From assembly GCA_031430555.1 (NCBI GenBank), contig JANPBQ010000253.1, positions 6,096 through 70,095 on the forward strand: DNA of 64,000 nt, in the 5' to 3' direction. Each line of letters begins with the position of its first letter. Positions within the stretch are counted from its first letter, which is position 1. The notes beneath the pieces are model-generated. The model ran no database searches and had not been told where the DNA came from. It was given only the letters and a program-made list of their open reading frames with translations. Origin of the DNA: UKL13-2 sp031430555. Its GTDB lineage: Bacteria; Pseudomonadota; Gammaproteobacteria; Burkholderiales; Usitatibacteraceae. Positions 37,406-46,190 of this stretch are shown in pieces. The position numbers and the translations under genes were made by a program.

Positions 37406-38182
37406 TTGAACCAAAAACCGAAATCGATTCGCCTCACACTATTAAACGTCGATGGCGCAATTTCCGACGACCACGCCTCGCTCAATAGCCGTATTGCCTC
37501 GCTGGCGGCGGCGCTCAACACCGCCGCGCGGCAGCGCACCGGGGAAATCGGCGGGCGCAATGACCCCATCGGCCTGATGGCGATCGCCGGTGATTTTGTG
37601 CGTTTGATGCAAAGTCTCGATTCGCAATACGGCGCGGATGCTGAGTTGCCGTTCGCCGATGCCGAGTCGGCCACCGACGAAGCCCTGCATTGCCTGACCG
37701 AAATCGAGAGTTGGCTGGATCGGCTCGAACTCGCCGATCAACGAGACAATCTTCATGCCCTACAGATCGGCATTGGCTATTGGGCAATGCGGCACGGGCT
37801 CATATTTCAGGCGGCGGCACCCATCGTGAACGCATTGGCCGAGCAATCGAACCAAGCATCAACCCGCCAAGATACCGCGGCCGTTTACGCGCTGATGCAG
37901 GGTTTCATCGCGCATTTCGCGCCAACGTTGCAGTCTGACCTGGAACGCTCGAACCCCGAGCGGCCCTGGCGTCTCTTAAACCTCAATTTCGCGATCACCG
38001 CGATCCGCACCGGCGATGCGGCAATGATGCGCTTTGCGTTCGACACCCTGAACGCCCATTTGCCGGATGAATGCGCGGGATTCTATGGCGACGCCGCCGC
38101 CCTCGCCTTGCGGCCAGAGTTTCCGCCGGAAACGCGGGCGATCATTGCCGAAGAAAACGCCAAATGGGCGGCAAAACATTGA
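37406..38182 (+). CDS. Conserved hypothetical helical protein upstream of yciB
   Basis: A 258-residue, almost entirely alpha-helical soluble protein with no signal peptide or recognisable catalytic motif. WAMRHGLIFQAAAPIVNALA and a C-terminal EFPPETRAIIAEENAKWA are its most distinctive parts. The helix-pair pattern suggests a TPR-like fold, but I cannot name a family. It begins with a TTG (no ATG near the start) directly back-to-back with the PHP gene, and precedes yciB by about 100 bases. Confidence 0.65.
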   Translation: MNQKPKSIRLTLLNVDGAISDDHASLNSRIASLAAALNTAARQRTGEIGGRNDPIGLMAIAGDFVRLMQSLDSQYGADAELPFADAESATDEALHCLTEIESWLDRLELADQRDNLHALQIGIGYWAMRHGLIFQAAAPIVNALAEQSNQASTRQDTAAVYALMQGFIAHFAPTLQSDLERSNPERPWRLLNLNFAITAIRTGDAAMMRFAFDTLNAHLPDECAGFYGDAAALALRPEFPPETRAIIAEENAKWAAKH

Positions 38183-38286
38183 CACATTCCGGCAATTGTG
38201 ATCCCGCCCCGAACATGCGAAAATAGCCAGTTATTGATTTGACGCGTGCCTCCCGCAGCTTCTTTCGCCATTTTCGTTCGCAATTC

Positions 38287-38844
38287 ATGAAACTGTTCGT
38301 CGATTTTCTGCCGGTCATCCTGTTTTTCGTGGCCTATAAGGTGTACGACATTTATGTCGCGACCGGCGTCGCCATTGCCGCCGCCATCGCGCAGATCATC
38401 TGGTGCCTGGTTCGCCGCGAAAAAGTGAAGCTGGTGCAGTGGATCGGCTTGGGTTTCATCCTGGTGTTTGGTGCCGCGACGATCCTGTTGCACGACGAGT
38501 TTTATATCAAGATCAAATGGACCTTGTTCTACGGCCTGATGGGCTCGCTCATCATCGGCGCGGCCACTTTCGGCAAAAACCCCTTGAAATCGATACTCGG
38601 CAACGAAATCGATCTGCCGGCGGAAGTCTGGCGGAAACTGTCGTACTCCTGGGGCGGCTTTTTTCTCTTGCTCGCGGCATTGAACCAATACTTCGCGATG
38701 ACACTCTCACTCGACGCGTGGGTCAAGGTAAAAGTGTTCGGTGGCAGCGGATTAAGCCTTGTGTTTGTGTTCGCGCAGGCGTTTTGGCTGGCGAAATTTT
38801 TGCCGGATGAGCCGCCTCCCGCGCCGACGACCAAGGAAACCTGA
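38287..38844 (+). CDS. yciB: Inner-membrane septation protein A (YciB/IspZ)
   Basis: A 185-residue protein with five predicted membrane helices beginning KLFVDFLPVILFFVAYK, the standard YciB opening. WIGLGFILVFGAATILLHDE and WRKLSYSWGGFFLLLAALN are further conserved segments. It is linked to cell envelope synthesis and intracellular septation. I chose the ATG at 38287 where the family starts. The stop overlaps the YciI start (TGATG). Confidence 0.93.
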   Translation: MKLFVDFLPVILFFVAYKVYDIYVATGVAIAAAIAQIIWCLVRREKVKLVQWIGLGFILVFGAATILLHDEFYIKIKWTLFYGLMGSLIIGAATFGKNPLKSILGNEIDLPAEVWRKLSYSWGGFFLLLAALNQYFAMTLSLDAWVKVKVFGGSGLSLVFVFAQAFWLAKFLPDEPPPAPTTKET

Positions 38845-39146
38845 TGCTTTACGCGATCATTTGCGAGGAAATGCCCGGCGCGCTGGCCAAGCGGCTCGCC
38901 AACCGGCCCGCGCACGTGGATCGACTGAAGGCATTGCAGGCGGAAGGCCGCTTGATCGTGGCAGGGCCGCATCCCGCAATCGATGCAGAGGACCCCGGCC
39001 CGGCCGGATTTTCGGGCTCCTTGATCGTCGCTGAATTCGCCTCGCGCGAGGCGGCAATCGCTTGGGCATCGGAAGATCCGTATTGTCTCGCCGGTGTGTT
39101 TTCAAACGTCTCGGTTAAACCATTCAAGAAAGTTTTTCCGTCGTGA
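38844..39146 (+). CDS. YciI family protein
   Basis: A 100-residue ferredoxin-fold protein starting MLYAIICEEMPG, with HVDRLKALQAEGRLIVAGPHP near residues 27-47 and the conserved EDPYCLAGVF at 73-82. The family holds putative His-Asp dyads and may have dehydrogenase, isomerase or lyase activity. It is translationally coupled to yciB and to the BolA gene (GTGA overlap), a common betaproteobacterial trio. Confidence 0.9.
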   Translation: MLYAIICEEMPGALAKRLANRPAHVDRLKALQAEGRLIVAGPHPAIDAEDPGPAGFSGSLIVAEFASREAAIAWASEDPYCLAGVFSNVSVKPFKKVFPS

Positions 39147-39424
39147 GTAATGTGCAAACCCTGATTCGCGAACGATTGGCGCCGCTACAGCCGGTCACGC
39201 TCGAGATCATCGACGATTCCGCCTCGCACGCGGGCCACGCGGGTGCGGCGGATCACGCATCGCGCACCGGCGCGCATGACGGCACCCATTTTGAAATCTC
39301 GATTGTGTCCCCGGCATTTTCCGGCCAATCGCCGGTGTCGCGTCACCGGATGATTTACCAATTGCTCGGCGATCTGATGCAAACGCGCATTCACGCGCTC
39401 AAGATCGACGCGCGCGCGCAATAG
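39143..39424 (+). CDS. BolA family protein
   Basis: A 93-residue BolA-like protein starting with GTG. RERLAPLQPVTLEIIDDSASHAGHAG near the N-terminus and THFEISIVSPAFSGQSPVSRHRMIY in the middle are the BolA/IbaG signature. The invariant His in SRHRMIY is the iron-sulfur ligand shared with monothiol glutaredoxins. It is probably involved in Fe-S trafficking. The start overlaps the YciI stop. Confidence 0.9.
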   Translation: MSNVQTLIRERLAPLQPVTLEIIDDSASHAGHAGAADHASRTGAHDGTHFEISIVSPAFSGQSPVSRHRMIYQLLGDLMQTRIHALKIDARAQ

Positions 39425-39475
39425 TGTCATGACACTAGTTTTTTAATTTTCAATCACCACCCCGAAGGAAATCCC

Positions 39476-40342
39476 ATGCAATTCAAAATGAAGTCCCTGG
39501 TCGTCGCAATCGCCGTCGCATTTATGGCACCCGCTGTGATGGCGCAATCGGCTGAAAAACCCGAAAAATCGTCGAAGGCCTCCAAAGCCGCCAAGGCGGA
39601 AGCAAAAGGGGAAAGCAAAGTCGACGGCAAGATCAGCGTCAACGGCGTAATCATTCCGCAATCGCATTTCGACGCGATGAACAAGGAGCGCGAAGCGACC
39701 GGCCAACCCGCGTCGCCCGATGTCGGCAACGCGATCAAGGAAGAGTTGATTAGCCGCGAAGTGCTTTCGCAAGCCGCGAAGAAAAAAGGCCTCGACCGCG
39801 ATCCGACCGTCGCCGCGCAAATGGATATGGCCCGCCAGGCCGTATTGATCCGCGCCTATTTCGACGACTTCGTCAAAGCCAACCCGGTCACCGACGCACA
39901 ATTGAAAACCAATTACGAGCAGTTCGTCGCACAAATGGGCGACAAGGAATACAAAGCCCGCCATATCCTGGTGGACAAGGAAGACGAAGCCAAGACGATC
40001 ATCGCCGCTTTGAAACGTGGCGAAGCATTCGACAAACTCGCCAAGGAAAAATCCAAGGACACCGGCTCGAAAGACAACGGCGGCGATCTCGATTGGGGTC
40101 CTGCCGGACGCTATGTACCGGAATTTGGCAACGCGATGAAGGCGTTGGCGAAGGGCCAGACCAGCGACACGCCGGTCAAATCGCCGTTCGGATTCCATAT
40201 CATTCGCCTGGATGATTCGCGCGACATGAAAGTGCCGAAGTTCGACGAAGTCAAAGACAATCTTCGCCAGCGCTCGCAGCAAGAGCAAGTCTCCCGCCTC
40301 GTGCAGGATCTGAAGAGCAAAGCCAAGATTGACGCGAAGTAA
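39476..40342 (+). CDS. Periplasmic peptidyl-prolyl isomerase (PpiC/SurA-like parvulin)
   Basis: A 288-residue exported foldase. A signal peptide (VAIAVAFMAPAVMAQ) is followed by a Lys/Ala/Ser-rich linker, an N-terminal SurA-like helical part (SREVLSQAAKKKGLD), then the parvulin domain from about residue 155. That domain has YKARHILVDKEDEAK, GGDLDWGPAGRYVPEF and SPFGFHIIRLDDSR. GAAGG lies before the ATG, and a strong terminator follows. Confidence 0.92.
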   Translation: MQFKMKSLVVAIAVAFMAPAVMAQSAEKPEKSSKASKAAKAEAKGESKVDGKISVNGVIIPQSHFDAMNKEREATGQPASPDVGNAIKEELISREVLSQAAKKKGLDRDPTVAAQMDMARQAVLIRAYFDDFVKANPVTDAQLKTNYEQFVAQMGDKEYKARHILVDKEDEAKTIIAALKRGEAFDKLAKEKSKDTGSKDNGGDLDWGPAGRYVPEFGNAMKALAKGQTSDTPVKSPFGFHIIRLDDSRDMKVPKFDEVKDNLRQRSQQEQVSRLVQDLKSKAKIDAK

Positions 40343-40410
40343 TTTCACGGCGCACGATTCCGCCGCCGACGATCGGCGCGGGCATCAATGCGTTGCAAAT
40401 TTGTGCCATA

Positions 40411-40440
40411 AAAAAGGGCAGCCTCGGCTGCCCTTTTTTT
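40411..40440 (+). terminator. Rho-independent terminator after the parvulin gene
   Basis: The stem GGGCAGCC/GGCTGCCC with a minimal loop is preceded by six A and followed by seven T residues. It closes the yciB-YciI-BolA-PpiC run and is symmetric enough to act in both directions. Confidence 0.9.
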
Positions 40441-40540
40441 GTGTCCCGATCCAACTTGTTGCGGGAAATATCGATGCTAATCCAAACTTTCGCATTTGCA
40501 TAGCATTGCGCGCAATGAGTACTTCCATTATGGTTTCGCC

Positions 40541-40918
40541 ATGAATACCCCAGTCCGCGTGCAATTCGCCAGAGCCGGAAACCTGTTTCGTCTCGACGTG
40601 AGCGCGTCCCCGCTGCTGCCGCGCGAAGTGCCGCCGGTGGTGGAGGTATTCACTGCCAACTGGGCCAAGCCGCAGGAAGTCGAACGCGCGCGGGTGGGTG
40701 ATGCGATGGCGCTCACGCTATCGGCCGAACACGAAATCCGCGCTGGCGAACGCCCCGCCGATATTGCCCGCACGCTGACCTACGCGATCTGGCAAAAACT
40801 CGACCGCTATGTGAAAGTCACCGTCGAAGCGACCTACCTTGGCGAAACGCCGGACGCTCATTTCGAATATGGCGAAAGCGCATACGCGGAAGCGTTTGGA
40901 GCGCGGTTCGAGAATTAG
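40541..40918 (+). CDS. Conserved hypothetical protein (125 residues)
   Basis: A small soluble protein starting MNTPVRVQFARAGNLFRLD with no signal peptide. ERPADIARTLTYAIWQKLDRYVKV near residues 68-91 looks like a helix followed by a strand. I do not recognise a domain. The coding signal (codon use, start after the short RBS-like stretch GGTTTCGCC) is plausible but not strong. It lies convergent to the FAH-family gene. Confidence 0.55.
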   Translation: MNTPVRVQFARAGNLFRLDVSASPLLPREVPPVVEVFTANWAKPQEVERARVGDAMALTLSAEHEIRAGERPADIARTLTYAIWQKLDRYVKVTVEATYLGETPDAHFEYGESAYAEAFGARFEN

Positions 40919-40961
40919 TGCGGCGTCATATGTGCGACGCATCATACGGAACGAATGCGTC

Positions 40962-41741
40962 CTACGAAGTTACGTCCCCGTAGCGATTCCGCAATTCGCC
41001 AATCCCCTCGATCACCACGCTCACTTCGCTGCCGGCCTTCATCGAGCCGACGCCAATCGAGGTGCCGCAGGCGATCACATCGCCCGGCTCCAGCGTCATG
41101 TCCTGCGAGATCAGGCTCACCAGTTTCGCCGGAGAGTAAATCATGTCGGCGACCGGATAATTTTGCCGTTCTTGTCCATTGAGAATGGTGCGGATCGACA
41201 ATGTCTGCGGATCGAGGCCGGTCGCAATCACCGGGCCGAATACGCCGAACGTATCGAAACTTTTTGCGCGCGTCCATTGCGCAAAACTCGCATCCTTGAA
41301 CAACAATTCCGCCGCGGTCACATCGTTGATGCAGGTGTAGCCGAATATGTGCGACGCTGCCGCCGCTTCGCTCACGGTCGTGGCGCGTTTGCCGATGACG
41401 ATGCCGAGCTCGCCTTCGTACACCACTTTGCCCGCGTACGAAGGCGGCACGCGGATCGGTGCCGCGTGCGGATGAAATGCGTTGTTGCCTTTGAGAAAAT
41501 AAAGTGGTTCGGGCGGAATCGCCTGGCCGAGTTTTTCCGCGAGCGCATGGAAGTTGTTCCAGAGTGCGATCATTTTGGTCGGCTGGCACGGCGTCAAAAG
41601 TTTGACGCTATCGAGTGGCAGCGATTCACCGGTCGCGTGTGGACTGTCGAACATATCGCCCTCATGCACCTGGATCACGCCGCCATCCAGTTTTCCGAAA
41701 CCCACGTGGCCTTTAGTCTTGAACCGTAGCCAATGCGCCAT
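40962..41741 (-). CDS. Fumarylacetoacetate hydrolase (FAH) family protein
   Basis: A 259-residue FAH-fold enzyme. VYEGELGIVIGKRA near residue 115 carries the metal-binding Glu pair, GYTCINDVTAAELLFKD follows, and LEPGDVIACGTSIGVG is the C-terminal motif. Related proteins are acylpyruvases, 2-keto-pentenoate hydratases or 5-carboxymethyl-2-hydroxymuconate isomerases; the exact reaction is not predictable. The ATG at 41741 begins MAHWLRFKTKG, and the frame is open 71 codons upstream through a terminator-like hairpin, so the longer form is rejected. Confidence 0.87.
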   Translation of the reverse strand: MAHWLRFKTKGHVGFGKLDGGVIQVHEGDMFDSPHATGESLPLDSVKLLTPCQPTKMIALWNNFHALAEKLGQAIPPEPLYFLKGNNAFHPHAAPIRVPPSYAGKVVYEGELGIVIGKRATTVSEAAAASHIFGYTCINDVTAAELLFKDASFAQWTRAKSFDTFGVFGPVIATGLDPQTLSIRTILNGQERQNYPVADMIYSPAKLVSLISQDMTLEPGDVIACGTSIGVGSMKAGSEVSVVIEGIGELRNRYGDVTS

Positions 41742-41825
41742 TTCAATCACCGTCAATCTTGAAAGATGACATCTTAGCCCGTGGCGCTTAAGGCGGTAAG
41801 GCTGGAATGTCGTGCGCGCGAGATC

Positions 41826-41945
41826 AAAAAAAAGCCGCCCATTGCGGGCGGCGAAAGCACTCACCTTCGGAGGGGTGAATTTACTGCGCCTCCAGAATAG
41901 GTCGTCCGACGATCTCTCACCCCACCCGCGCAGGTGGGAAATGTA
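41826..41945 (-). ncRNA. Possible structured RNA ending in an intrinsic terminator
   Basis: Read on the minus strand this 120-base stretch has successive hairpins: CCCACC/GGGTGGG, a GTCG/CGAC stem, GGAGG/CCTCC, and TTCACC/GGTGAG. It ends with GCCGCCC/GGGCGGC followed by eight T. No gene upstream on that strand needs this terminator, and it sits in the leader of the FAH-family gene. It may be a small RNA or a 5' leader attenuator. I could not match it to a known riboswitch. Confidence 0.35.
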
Positions 41946-42008
41946 TGCATGCACCTGAACCGAGTGAAAGTGGCGATAATTTCCCTATTCCCATTCATGA
42001 GGTGCGCC

Positions 42009-42491
42009 ATGTCCGAATCACATCGCTTTGAGACGTTCTTGCATTGGCCGGCCGACGCGGCGCAAGCGCTTCCGCCGGCTGCCGACTACTCGCGCAACAG
42101 TGTTCTGAGTGCCGCCGGCAAGGCGGATGTTGCCGCCTCGGCACCGACGGTATTCGGCGGGGACGAATCCCGCTACAATCCCGAGGAGCTACTGTTACTG
42201 GCACTTTCGCAGTGCCATATGCTCACCTACCTTGCGATGGCGGCGCGGCGCGGCATAACCGTACTTGACTATGCGGATCAAGTCACCGGCACGTTGGGTG
42301 CAGCGGTATCCGCCGAATTGCGCGGGAAGATGTCGATGCGCGAAGTGACTCTGCGGCCGCGCGTGACCGTGGCAAAGGGCAGCGACCTCGAGGCCGCCAT
42401 GGCGATGCACGAAAAAGCGCACGCCAATTGTTTCATCGCGAACTCGGTGAACTTTCCGGTCACGCATCAGGCGGAAATTATCGAGCGTTGA
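42009..42491 (+). CDS. OsmC family protein
   Basis: A 160-residue OsmC/Ohr-fold protein. ESRYNPEELLLLALSQCHML near residues 54-73 holds the first redox cysteine, and HEKAHANCFIANSVN near 137-151 the second. This is the pattern of thiol peroxidases that detoxify organic hydroperoxides. The ATG at 42009 follows GAGGTG. The upstream frame to 41934 is not conserved. Confidence 0.9.
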   Translation: MSESHRFETFLHWPADAAQALPPAADYSRNSVLSAAGKADVAASAPTVFGGDESRYNPEELLLLALSQCHMLTYLAMAARRGITVLDYADQVTGTLGAAVSAELRGKMSMREVTLRPRVTVAKGSDLEAAMAMHEKAHANCFIANSVNFPVTHQAEIIER

Positions 42492-42626
42492 CCCTGCTTT
42501 CACACCGCCGCGTCTCGCGCATTCGCGTTGAGCCGTAGGAATGCTGCGCCGAAACCGATTTTTGTCATCCATGGGCGGGGCACAAATTCGGCGAGCGAGT
42601 GTAGTGCTTCGCAATGCCACAACAAA

Positions 42627-42690
42627 AAAACCAGCACTGGCGCGGCGTTCGGACTGAAAAGCCGTCGAAACGCCCGCCAATACTGGTCTT
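42627..42690. repeat. Dispersed palindromic repeat, copy E
   Basis: The left half CCAGCACTGGCGCGGCGTTC and right half GAAACGCCCGCCAATACTGG are separated by about 14 bases. Its layout is the best template for the element interrupted by the transposon at 58.4 kb. It lies between convergent OsmC and CHRD genes. Confidence 0.75.
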
Positions 42691-42738
42691 TCATCCGGCG
42701 ATCTGGGTTCGAGCCCAGGCCACCGGCAGTGCATGAAA

Positions 42739-44265
42739 CTAATCCAGCAGTGTCGCCTGCGCGCGAACTTCGCCGCCCGGGAAGGTTGCGCTATGGACAT
42801 TGAAGTAAGTGCCGCCATTCGCGAACGCGACCGCCTGCGCCTGCGTGAGTTTCGCGCCCGGTGCTGAGGACCAGGTGCCAGGTGGGCCTTCTGTAAAGGG
42901 CACGATGACCGGACCATTGGCGCCGACCGCCGCCAAATGCAGGTGTGCCGCGGCACCGGGCAGGCCTGTGGTGGTGACGACGCAGGTAATGTCCAGCGTG
43001 TTCGGATTGAGTTCTGCGCGTCCCCGCCCGGTCGCGGTCGACGTGGTGGGAGGAACCTCATTTGCACCGATCAACAAGCCGTGCCGAATGATATTGGCCG
43101 TCTGCACGCGTGCTTCGCCGCCGGGGAACGCGGCGCTGTGCGTGTTGACGTACATGTTGCCAAACAGGATGGCGCGGTATTGCGCCTCAGTTAGCGTCGC
43201 GGGTGTGAAGTTCCAAACGTTGCTGCCAGCGGTCGACACAGTGGTCGGAATCAATACCGGCGCGTTGACGCCGAACAGGCCGCCGTGAATATGCGCCGCG
43301 GTTCCGGGCAGGCCAATATTCGTGACAGTACCCGTCAATTCGCGGGTGAGTGGATTGATGATGATGCGCGAGGTCGCGGTGCCGCCGCCCACGACCGGTG
43401 GGACTTCGTTCGCGCCGGACAAGGCGACATCCAACACATCGCGACCGATTTGCCCGCGGATCTCGCCGCCGGGAAACGCCGCCGAATGCACGTTGAAGTA
43501 CATGCCGCCGCTGACGAATGCCTGGTACTGGTCGGGCGTCAGGATCGTGCCAGCGGGCGGAATCCAAATGCCGCTGCCGGGCGCTGTCTGGTTAAACCCT
43601 ACCGCGACCGGTGCATTCACCCCGATCGCGCCGGCATGAATGTGCGCGGCCGTCGCCGTAATGCCTGTCGTCACCACTCTCGCCGAAAGTGCGCGCGTTG
43701 TCGGGTCGACCGAGAACGTCCCGCTGCCGCTGGCGGTCGAGGGCGTCGGAGGATTTTCCTGCGAGCCAGTGAACTTCGCGGTGAGGACGGTGCGCCCGAT
43801 CTGGCCGCGAATTTGCCCGCCGGTATATAAGGCGCTGTGTACATTCACATACAGTCCGCCCGCGTTCAGAGCGGTCATTTGATCGGCGGTCAGTACGGCA
43901 TTCGCCGCAGAAACCCATACGCCGCTACCGGCGGCCGTTTCGGTCAGAGGCACGATGACAGGCCCGTTGACGCCCGGCTCCGCAATGTGGATATGCGCGG
44001 CGGCACCGGTGAAGCCGAACGAATTGACCGTGGCGGCGACTTGACCAGTCGAAGGCGTGACCACAATGATCGCGTTGCCGCTCCCGGCGGTCAGCACCGG
44101 CGGATTCTCCTGCGGCCCGCTCAATGTCGCGAAATAGGTCGTGGTCGCCGGAGTCTGGGCCACCGGAACCGGATCGTCGTCAGACGTCTGTCCACACCCG
44201 GCCAGCAATACGGATAACGCCAATAGCGCGCCAGTAAAATAACGCGCTCGGTAAAATTTGTTCAT
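42739..44265 (-). CDS. Lipoprotein with four tandem CHRD domains
   Basis: A 508-residue exported protein. A lipobox LLAGC ends the signal peptide near residue 24, so it should be a membrane-anchored lipoprotein. Four CHRD (chordin-like) repeats of about 115 residues follow. Each starts near a QENPP or NEVPP motif, has AAHIH in the middle, and ends with YVNVHSA or FNVHSA and GGEIRGQ-like segments. The histidine pairs are regular and could bind metal. The function of bacterial CHRD proteins is unknown. Confidence 0.9.
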   Translation of the reverse strand: MNKFYRARYFTGALLALSVLLAGCGQTSDDDPVPVAQTPATTTYFATLSGPQENPPVLTAGSGNAIIVVTPSTGQVAATVNSFGFTGAAAHIHIAEPGVNGPVIVPLTETAAGSGVWVSAANAVLTADQMTALNAGGLYVNVHSALYTGGQIRGQIGRTVLTAKFTGSQENPPTPSTASGSGTFSVDPTTRALSARVVTTGITATAAHIHAGAIGVNAPVAVGFNQTAPGSGIWIPPAGTILTPDQYQAFVSGGMYFNVHSAAFPGGEIRGQIGRDVLDVALSGANEVPPVVGGGTATSRIIINPLTRELTGTVTNIGLPGTAAHIHGGLFGVNAPVLIPTTVSTAGSNVWNFTPATLTEAQYRAILFGNMYVNTHSAAFPGGEARVQTANIIRHGLLIGANEVPPTTSTATGRGRAELNPNTLDITCVVTTTGLPGAAAHLHLAAVGANGPVIVPFTEGPPGTWSSAPGAKLTQAQAVAFANGGTYFNVHSATFPGGEVRAQATLLD

Positions 44266-44392
44266 GGCACCCCCTCGAATGGTTGTATGCAGCCCAGCTT
44301 TTACGTGTCAAGTTTGCCATCGGATTCACGATAAACGGCCAATCCAGTCCGGGCGACAAATGCGGCTTCCCGGCGGACGCGAGTTCAGCGAA

Positions 44393-45277
44393 TCATAGAC
44401 ACTCGAATGTTACAGCGTTTGCGGCACCCGATTCCGGCTGGCCGAGGCTGATTTTCCCGCGGCCGCGCAACAGCACTTGCTCGCGCCGCAACCAGACTTC
44501 GCGGTCACCTTCGATGCTGACATAGGTGCCGTTGGTGGAATCGTCGACGAGAAAAAACTGGGCATCGTGGCGCTCAATTCGGGCATGGCGGCGCGAGGCG
44601 GTTCGTTCCATGATCACCAATTCACACTCGGCATCGCGCCCGAGCCACATTACCGCCACCCCCGGGGGAAATTCGAGTTTGACACCGGGATAGGAAAGTT
44701 GCAGCCGAGATGACGTTTCCACCGGGCGCGTGCGGGTGACGAACTGCGTGCTGTCGAGATCCTCCTCCCAGACCACTTCGAACACATGCACGCTATCCTG
44801 CTTGCCCTTGACGTTGTGGGCGTCGAGATCGCGGGTGGCCGCGCGCAATGGCGGCGTCATTTTATCGACGCTGGCACCGCTGGTGAGAATTTGCCCGCGT
44901 CGCGCGAGTCCGGCGAGACGCGCAGCGGTATTGACGCCGTCGCCCCAAAAGTCGTCCCGGTCTTCGAGCACGTGGCCGAAGTGAAAGCCGATCTTGATCG
45001 CAAATTTCACGCCGCCGTTGGCTGGCAGCGCGCCGACTTCGGCCTGCATCGCCTTGGCCGCTTCGCACGCTGTCGACGCCGATGGGAACGCAGCCATGAT
45101 TTCATCGCCAATGGTCTTGACCACCTTGCCTTGCCAGCGCAACGCCACCGCGCCGCACACGGCGAGACAGGCATCGATCGCCTTCGCCGCTGGCTTGTCG
45201 CCGAGCAATTCGTAGATCGCCGTGCTGTCGGTGACATCGGCGAACAGGATGGCGCGCTCTTTGGAAACGAGGGTCAT
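44393..45277 (-). CDS. Class III adenylate/guanylate cyclase fused to an FHA domain
   Basis: A 294-residue protein. The cyclase domain has LFADVTDST with metal-binding D14, GDEIMAAF with D58, and GVNTAARLAG with N116 and R120 for transition-state stabilisation. This indicates a catalytically plausible cyclase. The C-terminal FHA domain has WLGRD (213), SRRHARI (228-234) and STNGTYV (247-253), all residues for phosphothreonine binding. No membrane segment is visible, so it is cytosolic. The arrangement suggests cyclase output controlled by Ser/Thr phosphorylation. Confidence 0.9.
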   Translation of the reverse strand: MTLVSKERAILFADVTDSTAIYELLGDKPAAKAIDACLAVCGAVALRWQGKVVKTIGDEIMAAFPSASTACEAAKAMQAEVGALPANGGVKFAIKIGFHFGHVLEDRDDFWGDGVNTAARLAGLARRGQILTSGASVDKMTPPLRAATRDLDAHNVKGKQDSVHVFEVVWEEDLDSTQFVTRTRPVETSSRLQLSYPGVKLEFPPGVAVMWLGRDAECELVIMERTASRRHARIERHDAQFFLVDDSTNGTYVSIEGDREVWLRREQVLLRGRGKISLGQPESGAANAVTFECL

Positions 45278-45364
45278 TGCGCAGGCAACAGCGAGTTGGC
45301 GGGCGAACGGATAGTCGCTCGCGCGTTCGCGAATAGCGAGTCAATTTCGCCGCGATTCAGCATG

Positions 45365-45925
45365 CTATTCAGCCGTGTTTCCATGGTCGCCATCGGGCGC
45401 ATTCTGACAGATGGCGCGCGACTGCGCAGGTACCTCGTCCATCGCAGACGAAGCAATCGCTTTCGACATCTGCACCAGATGCAATGGTTTCAGCATTCTC
45501 TCCGGCACCGGAAATGCAATGATGTCGCCCTCGATGTAGCCAAACTTTCGGTAGTACGGAAAAAGATCGTCGCGCAAGTTCACGACCGTGAGATCGACAA
45601 ATCCGCAGCCCGCCGCGTGGCAATGCGCTTCGACCGCCGCCACCAGCAAACGCGAGAGCCCTTGTCCTTGCGCATCGGGATTCACCGCGAGCATGCCCAG
45701 ATAGCCGCGCGCGCCGGTGGTTTTCACATACACGGAACCCAGCAATTGCGTTGGGCAATCGGCATCGTCGATGACCAGGAATCGCCCGCCCTCACAAAGC
45801 GCGCGGATATCGTCCGTATCGGTACGCTCGCCCACGATGCAAAAACTCTCCGCGCGATACGCTCGATTGGTGACGCGGATGATTTCCGGAATGTCGGCCT
45901 CGGTGGCCGCGCGAACAGTGTGCAT
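45365..45925 (-). CDS. GNAT family N-acetyltransferase
   Basis: A 186-residue acetyltransferase starting MHTVRAATEADIPEIIRVTN. YLGMLAVNPDAQGQGLSRLL near residues 75-94 contains the acetyl-CoA loop (QGQGLS in place of Q/RxxGxG/A). The C-terminal 35 residues are unusual for the family. The substrate is unknown. I chose the ATG at 45925 where the GNAT fold starts. Confidence 0.87.
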   Translation of the reverse strand: MHTVRAATEADIPEIIRVTNRAYRAESFCIVGERTDTDDIRALCEGGRFLVIDDADCPTQLLGSVYVKTTGARGYLGMLAVNPDAQGQGLSRLLVAAVEAHCHAAGCGFVDLTVVNLRDDLFPYYRKFGYIEGDIIAFPVPERMLKPLHLVQMSKAIASSAMDEVPAQSRAICQNAPDGDHGNTAE

Positions 45926-46022
45926 GCGACGTGAGCTCGTGATTGACTGCAATGAATCAGCATAAATGAAATCGCCGCAACGGTTGCGATGTCTCGCTGT
46001 CGGGCAACCCATGCAAAAGCCA

Positions 46023-46086
46023 AAACTCCAGCACTGGCGCGGCGTCTAGGGCACAACTCGCCGGAAAGGCGCACGGGTGCTGGGCT
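46023..46086. repeat. Dispersed palindromic repeat, copy F
   Basis: ACTCCAGCACTGGCGCGGCG on the left and AGGCGCACGGGTGCTGGG on the right enclose about 20 bases. This copy lies between the divergent GNAT and WS/DGAT genes. Compensatory changes (CACTGG against CGGGTG) keep part of the pairing. Confidence 0.7.
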
Positions 46087-46190
46087 TCTATCCTGTTATG
46101 CTGCGCAACCGTACCGATGGATTTCATTGCGACGACAATCGCGCAATGGCGCAAAATGAACCCAATTGGTGCACCAACAATAGGATGGTC

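Noticed and set aside
41826..41945. A glycine-riboswitch-like reading (GTGAGAG ... CTCCGAAGG)
   Set aside because: The conserved CTCAGG...AGGAC segment is missing and the gene downstream is not glycine-related.
42695..42730. GGGTTCGAGCCC resembling a tRNA T-arm
   Set aside because: There is no matching acceptor stem, D-arm or anticodon arm upstream; the region is occupied by repeat copy E.
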